64,000 bases of DNA from Mollicutes bacterium (GTDB taxonomy: Bacteria; Bacillota_I; Bacilli_A; Izemoplasmatales; Izemoplasmataceae). Position numbers and translations under genes: made by a program. Shown piece by piece: positions 57,167 through 64,000 of this stretch. Positions within the stretch are counted from its first letter, which is position 1, and each line of letters opens with the position of its first letter. The stretch spans positions 49,816-113,815 of the forward strand of contig PUOX01000025.1 of the NCBI GenBank assembly GCA_003552925.1, written 5' to 3'. The notes under the pieces are model-generated. The model did no database searches, was not told the DNA's origin, and was given only the letters and a program-made list of their open reading frames with translations.

Positions 57167-57670
57167 ATGCTTGTGCTGGTAATGAGCGACATCCATGGCG
57201 CCAAAAGAAGGTTTGAAGACATCGTCAAACAACACGAAAATGCAAACTACTTCATCAGCTTAGGCGATTCCGAATTGAAACACAAACTGCTCGAAAAAAA
57301 CGACATCATCGCCATCAAGGGCAACTATCCCTTCGACAAGGGTTTCACCTACGAACACGTCATGGACCTGATGGGGCGCCGATTGCTGTTGACGCACGGG
57401 CATCGCTACCGCGTGCGCTCCGGTTACGACAAGCTTTACTACCGAATGCTCGAATCGGAAAGTGTCCTAGCGCTTCACGGCCACACGCACATTCCGGGCT
57501 ATCAAAAAATTGAAAACCGCTATGTGCTGAACCCCGGCTCCGTAGCGCAAGGAAGAAGCGGCCATCCGGACACCTATATGCTCCTTGAGTTCGGCGAATC
57601 CAAAGTGGAGGCCATTTGGAAAGACGCCTCCACACACGAGACGCTCAACACCATAAGCCTTGATGTCTAA
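57167..57670 (+). CDS. YfcE/MJ0936 family metallophosphodiesterase
   Basis: LVMSDIHGAKRRFEDIV, SLGDSE, IKGNYP, LTHGHRYRV, HGHTHIPGY, LNPGSVAQGRSG. Confidence 0.9.
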   Translation: MLVLVMSDIHGAKRRFEDIVKQHENANYFISLGDSELKHKLLEKNDIIAIKGNYPFDKGFTYEHVMDLMGRRLLLTHGHRYRVRSGYDKLYYRMLESESVLALHGHTHIPGYQKIENRYVLNPGSVAQGRSGHPDTYMLLEFGESKVEAIWKDASTHETLNTISLDV

Positions 57671-57706
57671 AACGTCTTAGTTGGGGCGGTTGCAAGCATA
57701 CTTTCG

Positions 57707-57734
57707 AAAAGGGAAAACAGCGTTTTCCCTTTTT
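57707..57734 (+). terminator. Terminator after phosphodiesterase
   Basis: AAAAGGGAAAACagcGTTTTCCCTTTTT. Confidence 0.8.
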
Positions 57735-57787
57735 ATTTCGCGGAATGTATGGTACACTTTTAGTGATATAAGCGATGGTGAAAACAT

Positions 57788-58189
57788 ATGGATAAACCCA
57801 AACAGAAAAAACTCACAAGACACGATCAGCGCGTGAAAGTTGTCGAACTTCTCTACATGATGGACATTCATGGCGATTTTTCCCATGAAAAGACCGGTCA
57901 CGACTTTGTCGACGAAATCCTGGAAGGCTTGCTTCCGGTATTGAAAGACATCGACACGCTGTTATCGGACAACATCACCGGCTACACGCTCAAACGCTTG
58001 AACTATGTCGACCGCGCCATTTTACGCTTTGCGGCCTATGAACTGTCCAGGACCGAAACACCCGATGAAATCGTCATCGACGAAGCCCTCAAAATCACTC
58101 ATTCTCTCTCCGACGAAGGCGACAAGAAGCACGTCGCATTCAACAACCGCGTGCTCGAAAACGTCAAAAACTCTTTGAAGAAGGCGTGA
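57788..58189 (+). CDS. nusB: Transcription antitermination factor NusB
   Basis: RVKVVELLYMMDIHG...NYVDRAILRFAAYELSRTETPDEIVIDEALKITHSLSDEGDKKHVAFNNRVLEN; upstream of xseA. Confidence 0.88.
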   Translation: MDKPKQKKLTRHDQRVKVVELLYMMDIHGDFSHEKTGHDFVDEILEGLLPVLKDIDTLLSDNITGYTLKRLNYVDRAILRFAAYELSRTETPDEIVIDEALKITHSLSDEGDKKHVAFNNRVLENVKNSLKKA

Positions 58190-58193
58190 TAGG

Positions 58194-59477
58194 ATGGACA
58201 AGAAAAAGCCTTTAAGCGTTTCCGCCTTGACGGATTACATCAAATACAAATTCGACTACGACGAACATCTCAAAGATGTCTATTTGGAAGGTGAAGTGTC
58301 GAACTTCAAGAAAAATGTCCGAGGACATTTTTATTTCACTTTGAAAGACGACGACGCCTCGATACGGGCGGTGATGTTCCGGGGCAACGCCTGGAAAGTC
58401 AAGTTCACCCCCGAAGACGGCACCAACGTCATCGTGCGGGGCTATGTGAGCGTCTTCAAGGTGGCCGGCTCCTATCAAATCTATGTCGAAGACATGCAGG
58501 AAGTCGGTCTTGGCAATCTGTACCGCCAGTATTTGAAACTGAAAGAGGATTTGGATAAGAAGGGGTATTTCGCCGAAGCGCGCAAAAGAGACCTGCCCGC
58601 CTTTCCAAGGCAAATCGCGGTTTTGACAAGCGCTACGGGCGCGGCGGTCCGCGACATCATCCACATCATCAACCGGCGCTATCCGCTTGTGAAGATTCTT
58701 GTCTATCCCACGACGGTGCAAGGCGAGGCCGCCAAGGCCGAAATCGTCAAAAACCTGCAAGCCGCCGGCCAGAACAAAGATAACGACGTCATCATCCTAG
58801 GTCGCGGCGGCGGAAGCATCGAAGACCTGTGGGCCTTCAACGAGGAAATTGTCGCCGAGGCCATCTACAATTCCCCGATTCCCGTAGTGAGCGCCGTCGG
58901 GCACGAGACCGACTTCACCATCGCCGACTTTGTGGCCGATAAACGCGCCCCCACGCCCTCGGGCGCGGCGGAAATCGTCGTCCCCGACCAATACGTCCTC
59001 CACCGTGACATCGACAAGTTGCGGATACGAAACGAAGACGCTTTGAAACGACGCATCGACGAACACCGCCGGCGAATGCAAGAACTCGAGTCCCGCTATG
59101 TGCTAAGAGACCCGCTGCGCATCCTCGAGCCCATGGAAAAACGGCTCGAGCACCTTCGGGACAAGCTCAGGATTTTAAGCCCCAAGCGCCGCTTGCAAGA
59201 AGAACGCGAACAACTGTCAAAACTGGTGAAACACTTGCACAAAAACGTGTTGCAATACGTGAAGGAAAAGAGACAAACGCTTGAGTCGCGCGACGAACAG
59301 TTGAAATATTTAAGCCCCAAAGGTTTGATGGAAAAAGGGTACACCCTTGCGAAAAAAGACGGCCGGATCATCAAAAGAGCCGCCGATCTTCAAATAGGCG
59401 ACACGCTTGAAATGGAGTTTTTCGACGGTCGCGTGGATGCGAAAGTGACGAAAAAGGAGAAGGATAGCGATGGATAA
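58194..59477 (+). CDS. xseA: Exodeoxyribonuclease VII large subunit
   Basis: VYLEGEVSNFKKNVRGHFYFTLKDDDASIRAVMFRG; IILGRGGGSIEDLWAFNEEIVAEAIYNSPIPVVSAVGHETDFTIADFVADKRAPTPSGAAE. Confidence 0.97.
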   Translation: MDKKKPLSVSALTDYIKYKFDYDEHLKDVYLEGEVSNFKKNVRGHFYFTLKDDDASIRAVMFRGNAWKVKFTPEDGTNVIVRGYVSVFKVAGSYQIYVEDMQEVGLGNLYRQYLKLKEDLDKKGYFAEARKRDLPAFPRQIAVLTSATGAAVRDIIHIINRRYPLVKILVYPTTVQGEAAKAEIVKNLQAAGQNKDNDVIILGRGGGSIEDLWAFNEEIVAEAIYNSPIPVVSAVGHETDFTIADFVADKRAPTPSGAAEIVVPDQYVLHRDIDKLRIRNEDALKRRIDEHRRRMQELESRYVLRDPLRILEPMEKRLEHLRDKLRILSPKRRLQEEREQLSKLVKHLHKNVLQYVKEKRQTLESRDEQLKYLSPKGLMEKGYTLAKKDGRIIKRAADLQIGDTLEMEFFDGRVDAKVTKKEKDSDG

Positions 59478-59694
59478 GAAATCGTTCGAAGAAGCGCTCA
59501 AGGAACTTGAAACCTTGGTCGAGGACCTTGAAAAAGGCGACCTTCCGCTAGAAGAGGCGGTCAAGAAGTACGAAGAAGGCCGCAAACTCAGCAAGCACTG
59601 CCATACGTTGCTTGAAGAAGCGGAAAAAGCGCTGACCAAAAAAATGGAAAACGGTCAGGAGACCGATTTTGACATGCCCAAGGACGACGAGTAA
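59470..59694 (+). CDS. xseB: Exodeoxyribonuclease VII small subunit
   Basis: KSFEEALKELETLVEDLEKGDLPLEEAVKKYEEGRKLSKHC. Confidence 0.96.
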   Translation: MDKKSFEEALKELETLVEDLEKGDLPLEEAVKKYEEGRKLSKHCHTLLEEAEKALTKKMENGQETDFDMPKDDE

Positions 59695-59705
59695 GGATTG
59701 ATATC

Positions 59706-61562
59706 GTGGATTTGAAAGACATCAAAGACCCCGGATTTTTAAAAGATTTGTCCATAGCCGAATGCGAGGCCCTAAGCGCCGACATTCGGAAGTTTCTCGT
59801 GGAAAAGCTTTCCAAGACCGGCGGTCATTTCTCCAGCAACATGGGCGTGGTCGAACTGACCATCGCCCTGCACAAAGCGTTCGATTCTCCCAAAGACAAA
59901 ATCATCTTCGACGTCGGCCATCAAGGCTACGTGCACAAAATTCTGACCGGCCGGGCGAAGGATTTCGACACCTTACGGCAGACGAATGGGCTAAGCGGAT
60001 TTTTGAAGCGCGAAGAAAGCGCGCACGACGTGTATGAGGCCGGGCATTCCTCGACCTCGATCGCCGCGGCCGCCGGAATGCTCTTTGCGCGCCCTTTCCA
60101 ATCGTCGATTGGCCACGTCGTCGCTTTGATCGGCGACGGCGCGCTCGCTAGCGGCATGGCGCTTGAAGCACTGAATTTTTTGGGGCACTACCCCGACAAA
60201 AACCCCATCATCGTGCTCAACGACAACGAAATGAGCATCAGTGAAAACGTCGGCCATTTGGCGCGGATGATGACAAATCTGCGGATGCGCAGGAGCTATC
60301 GCTCCCTGCGCCGGCGCACGGGACGTCTCGTTCCCAAACGTTTGCGCGGCTTTACCTCGAAAGTGGAAAAGCGCCTCAAAGGATTCTTGACCGGGACCAC
60401 GTATTTCGAGTCGATTGGCTATCAATATTTCGGGCTGTTGGACGGCCACGATTTCAAACAGCTTCTCAAGGCGTTTGAGGTCGCGAAAAAATCCAACCAG
60501 CCGACCGTCATCCACGTGCGCACCTTGAAAGGCAAAGGGTACGAACCCTCCGAACAGGATGCATTGGGCAAATGGCACGGCGCGCCCCCTTTTCATATCG
60601 AAAACGGCGAATTTATGAAGCGGAGCATCGAAAGCGAGCTCCCTTACACCGGCGTCGTGGCGAGGATGCTTGAACGCAAGGCGGAAACCCAAAAGGACTT
60701 TTACGTCGTCACGCCGGCGATGATCGGCGGGTCGGACTTGCACCGTTTTCAACAACGTTTCCCGGACCAACTGATCGACACCGGCATCGCCGAAGCGACG
60801 GCGATGACGCTTTCGTGTTCGCTCGCCCTGAGCGGCACCGGTGTGTTTTTGACCATGTATTCGACGTTTTTGCAGCGGGCCTATGACCAAGTGTTGCACG
60901 ATGTGGCCCGGCAAAAAGCGAACCTTGTCGTCGGTGTGGACCGCAGCGGTCTAGTCGGCGCCGACGGCGACACCCATCAAGGCATATACGACATCCCGAT
61001 GCTCTCCCACATCCCGGGCGTGACCATTGCCCAGCCCAAAGACAGCGAAGAACTTCTCTCCCTGTTCGCGTATGCGTTCGAACAGCACCAGGGGCCGATT
61101 TTCATCCGCTATCCGAAAGAGGACACCCGTTTTGAGCCCTCCATGCTTGAAAACGTGGTGCCGGCGGAGAAAACATGGACGAAACTGACCGGCGGGGCGA
61201 AAGGCACCATCATCGCCTTCGGTCCGATTGTGGATTCATTGCGGAGCCTTATTGCGGAAGAAAACCTCGACGTCACCCTCATAAACGCCCGCTTCATCAA
61301 GCCGTTGGACACGAAACTACTTGACATTGTCGACACGTCGAAACCTTTGGTCGTCTACGAGGAATCCATCCTCCAAGGCGGGCTTGGAAGCTCGATTTGC
61401 CATCATTTCGCCAAGCAGGGCAAAGCGCTTCACAAGGTCAAGACCATGGGGTTTGAGGAAACATTCGTTGAACACGGCAAACGCTCCGAGCTGTTGAAGC
61501 GTTACGGGCTTGCCCCCGAAGACGTCATCGAAACGATGAAGGCACTCATCGATGAGGCTTGA
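59706..61562 (+). CDS. dxs: 1-deoxy-D-xylulose-5-phosphate synthase (GTG start)
   Basis: GGHFSSNMGVVELTIALHKAFDSPKDKIIFDVGHQGYVHKILTGR; ALIGDGALASGMALEALNFLG; transketolase Pyr domain. Confidence 0.96.
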   Translation: MDLKDIKDPGFLKDLSIAECEALSADIRKFLVEKLSKTGGHFSSNMGVVELTIALHKAFDSPKDKIIFDVGHQGYVHKILTGRAKDFDTLRQTNGLSGFLKREESAHDVYEAGHSSTSIAAAAGMLFARPFQSSIGHVVALIGDGALASGMALEALNFLGHYPDKNPIIVLNDNEMSISENVGHLARMMTNLRMRRSYRSLRRRTGRLVPKRLRGFTSKVEKRLKGFLTGTTYFESIGYQYFGLLDGHDFKQLLKAFEVAKKSNQPTVIHVRTLKGKGYEPSEQDALGKWHGAPPFHIENGEFMKRSIESELPYTGVVARMLERKAETQKDFYVVTPAMIGGSDLHRFQQRFPDQLIDTGIAEATAMTLSCSLALSGTGVFLTMYSTFLQRAYDQVLHDVARQKANLVVGVDRSGLVGADGDTHQGIYDIPMLSHIPGVTIAQPKDSEELLSLFAYAFEQHQGPIFIRYPKEDTRFEPSMLENVVPAEKTWTKLTGGAKGTIIAFGPIVDSLRSLIAEENLDVTLINARFIKPLDTKLLDIVDTSKPLVVYEESILQGGLGSSICHHFAKQGKALHKVKTMGFEETFVEHGKRSELLKRYGLAPEDVIETMKALIDEA

Positions 61563-62331
61563 TAAGCATTTGGTGCAGACGGGAAAGTTTGATTCCCGCC
61601 ACCGCGCCCAGCAGGAAATCAAGGCCGGAAGCGTCCGCGTCAACGGCGAAACCGTGTACAAGCCCTCACACCAAGTGCGCCCCGTCGACACGGTCGATGT
61701 CCGTCCGAAGATTTCTTACGTCAGTTTCGGCGGTGTGAAACTAGAAACCGCCATCCGCCGCTTCGGTTTGGATTTTCAAGGAAAAACCGTCGTAGACGTC
61801 GGATCCTCGACCGGAGGTTTTACGGATTGTGCACTTTCCCACGGCGCAAAGAAGGTGTTCGCCGTCGACGTAGGAGATGCGCAAATGGCCCCTTCGTTGC
61901 GCGAAGACTCCCGCGTCGTTTTGCGGGAAAACATCAATTTTCTCAACACCGACCTCGGCGACTTTCCCGCCGTTGACATCGCCACCGTTGATGTGAGCTT
62001 CACCTCGAGCTTGCCGGTTGTGCAACATGCGGCGACGCTTTTTGCGGACGCTACGCTCGTTGTGCTTTTGAAACCTCAGTTCGAAGGCGAAAAAGGTACG
62101 CACACAGGCGTCTTGCGCAGGGAGCGCGAATTGTTTCGAGTCGTGAAGGCCTACTTGGAGAAGTTGAAAGATTCCGGTCATCCCGCCTGCGCTTTCTGTG
62201 AAGCGCCGCGGCAAGATGACCGCGGCAACCGCGAGTTTTTCGTCCTCATCGACCGAAAATCCCAAAAATCCGTAGAAACGTTGTTGAAAAGCATAGAGAA
62301 GAAAGAGGTGTCCGCATGCTCAAACACCTAA
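61552..62331 (+). CDS. tlyA: TlyA family rRNA (cytidine-2'-O)-methyltransferase
   Basis: S4 domain MRLDKHLVQTGKFDSRHRAQQEIKAGSVRVNG; FtsJ domain VVDVGSSTGGFTDCALSHGAKKVFAVDVG. Confidence 0.95.
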   Translation: MRLDKHLVQTGKFDSRHRAQQEIKAGSVRVNGETVYKPSHQVRPVDTVDVRPKISYVSFGGVKLETAIRRFGLDFQGKTVVDVGSSTGGFTDCALSHGAKKVFAVDVGDAQMAPSLREDSRVVLRENINFLNTDLGDFPAVDIATVDVSFTSSLPVVQHAATLFADATLVVLLKPQFEGEKGTHTGVLRRERELFRVVKAYLEKLKDSGHPACAFCEAPRQDDRGNREFFVLIDRKSQKSVETLLKSIEKKEVSACSNT

Positions 62332-63989
62332 GCGTCAAAAATTTTGCCATCATTGAAAACGTCGAAGTCTCCTTCGAAGGCGGCATGAACGTTTTGACCG
62401 GCGAGACCGGCGCGGGGAAAAGCCTTTTGATTGACGCCATCGGGTTGCTTTTGGGAGACCGCGCCGACAAAGAAGCCGTGCGCAGCGGTGAAAGGCACGC
62501 GGAAGTGAGCGGCGTGTTCGCGCCTCTTAACGATGCAGTGAAACAAGTCCTCGAAGAAAACGACATCTTGTTCGAAGAGGACGAACTGTTGATAAAAAGG
62601 CGCATCAGCGCCGACAAGGGAAATCTGATCAAGGTGAACGGAGAGACCATCACCTTGGGCGAACTGAGGAAAATCACCGTCCATCTGGCCGACATCCACA
62701 CTCAGCACGACACGAAACGGTTGATCAATCCCGACACCTATTTGTCTCTTTTGGACGGCTATGCAAAAGAAATCGCCTTCAAGCTCGAAAAGTACCGGGA
62801 AAAACGGGACGTCTATTTGAAGGCCCACGATGAACATAGAGCCCTCAAGGACAAGCGCCAAAGCACATTGGAACGGATGGACCTTATCCGTTTTCAGCTT
62901 GAAGAAATAAAGGCGCACAACTTGACCCGCGGCGAAGAAGAAGAGATTGAAACCCGGTTGAACACCCTCAAAAATTTCGACCAGATTTTTCAGGCGGTCA
63001 AAGCGGCGTATTCGGCGCTTGAAGAAAAAAACATCCTTGAAGAAACCTACGGCGCCGGCAAGGAACTAGAAAGCGTCACCGAGTACGACGAGGAGTACAA
63101 AGACCTGAAAGAGCGCATTGAAAGCGCCTATTTTGAACTCGACGACGTCCGCCAAACGTTATCGGACAAGCTCGACGGCTTGGATTTCGATCCGGACGAA
63201 CTTGAAGAACTCGAAACGAGAAAACACACGCTTTCCACCCTCAAAAACAAGTACCACAGAAGTGTCGAAGAAATCCTCGACTACCGCGACGAAATCGAAA
63301 AAGAACTCGAAAATTTCAGCGATTACGATGCGCTGTTGCAAACAAAAAAAGAAGAACTTGATATACGCTATCAAGAACTCTTAGACGCCGCCGATAGGTT
63401 GAGCGCGCAAAGAAAAAAGACGGCACAAGCCATCGAGGCTTCCATGACCGGCGAACTCTCCGACCTCGAGCTCAAAGACGCCCGTTTTGAAATTGTCTTC
63501 ACCCGGAAGGTGCCCGAAGATTCTTTCGACGCGGAAGCGTTCGGCCCCTTCGGCCTCGACCAAGTCGATTTCCACCTTTCAACGAACAAGGGCGAGCCTT
63601 TGAAACCTTTGAAAAACGTCGCCAGCGGCGGCGAACTGTCTCGGATCATGCTGGCGCTAAAGACGCTTTTGGTGCGTCAAGAAACGCTCAATTTGATGAT
63701 TTTCGACGAAATCGACAGCGGCGTGAGCGGCTATGTGGCGTCACAAGTCGCCAAAAAGATGCGCAATATCGCAAAAGACATGCAAGTCCTCGCGATCACG
63801 CACCTTCCGCAAGTCGCGGCGGCGGCGACACGCCACTACCACATCTACAAAACCGCCGACGAAGAGCGCACCGCGGCGCATGTCAAGCCGCTGGAGCGTG
63901 ACGGGCGCATTCGCGAACTCGCGGTGATGATCTCATCCGATGAAGTGACGGATTCCGCCCTTAGAAGCGCGGAAGAACTGCTCAAATAA
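62316..63989 (+). CDS. recN: DNA repair protein RecN
   Basis: LSVKNFAIIENVEVSFEGGMNVLTGETGAGKSLLIDAIGLLLGDRA; ASGGELSRIMLALKTLL; IFDEIDSGVSGYVASQVA. Confidence 0.98.
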   Translation: MLKHLSVKNFAIIENVEVSFEGGMNVLTGETGAGKSLLIDAIGLLLGDRADKEAVRSGERHAEVSGVFAPLNDAVKQVLEENDILFEEDELLIKRRISADKGNLIKVNGETITLGELRKITVHLADIHTQHDTKRLINPDTYLSLLDGYAKEIAFKLEKYREKRDVYLKAHDEHRALKDKRQSTLERMDLIRFQLEEIKAHNLTRGEEEEIETRLNTLKNFDQIFQAVKAAYSALEEKNILEETYGAGKELESVTEYDEEYKDLKERIESAYFELDDVRQTLSDKLDGLDFDPDELEELETRKHTLSTLKNKYHRSVEEILDYRDEIEKELENFSDYDALLQTKKEELDIRYQELLDAADRLSAQRKKTAQAIEASMTGELSDLELKDARFEIVFTRKVPEDSFDAEAFGPFGLDQVDFHLSTNKGEPLKPLKNVASGGELSRIMLALKTLLVRQETLNLMIFDEIDSGVSGYVASQVAKKMRNIAKDMQVLAITHLPQVAAAATRHYHIYKTADEERTAAHVKPLERDGRIRELAVMISSDEVTDSALRSAEELLK

Positions 63990-64000
63990 AAAAAGCGCCG

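Noticed and set aside
59991-60914. 307-aa antisense ORF inside dxs
   Set aside because: Shadow ORF; dxs frame is clearly coding.
1-64000. CRISPR arrays, transposases, integrases, phage genes, tRNA/rRNA genes, toxin-antitoxin or restriction systems
   Set aside because: None seen; intergenic gaps are short and contain promoters, RBSs and terminators only.
1-64000. Mollicutes genetic code 4 (TGA = Trp)
   Set aside because: Genes such as yqeH, recA and mutL terminate naturally at TGA with adjacent downstream starts, and Trp is encoded by TGG throughout.

Overview
Gene-dense (roughly 95% coding), almost entirely co-oriented bacterial chromosome segment with Bacilli/Mollicutes-like gene order. 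UGA is used as a stop codon (yqeH, recA and mutL all end in TGA), so standard code 11 fits. Most of the window is core housekeeping in a stripped-down Firmicutes order: yqeG-yqeH-yqeK-rsfS-comEA-comEC-holA; yebC-pgsA-recA-rny-nudix-ymdB-miaB-ylbF; mutS/mutL-miaA; efp; cmk-rpsA-der-gpsA-hup; nusB-xseA-xseB-dxs-tlyA-recN. I saw no rRNA, tRNA, CRISPR array, prophage or transposon. The most interesting part is an energy-metabolism island at about 25.2-38.4 kb. It holds a trimeric NAD-linked [FeFe]-hydrogenase (hydCBA) convergent with an amino-acid-fermentation block: aminotransferase, divergent PEP carboxykinase, leucine dehydrogenase, phosphate butyryltransferase, butyrate kinase and tryptophanase. 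Readable promoter/operator structures include matches to the Gram-positive catabolite-responsive element (cre) at the buk and tnaA promoters and a near match at the hppA promoter; an 18-bp inverted repeat sits on the tnaA -10. Other points of interest: a CarH-like stand-alone cobalamin-binding protein translationally coupled to a LolCDE/MacB-like ABC transporter; a membrane-anchored protein with tandem SAP/Rho-N-like motifs; a gluzincin with non-canonical HExxH-x14-E spacing; and a terminator whose 3' arm is the apparent Shine-Dalgarno of comEA. All family calls come from reading motifs by eye; no database search was run.
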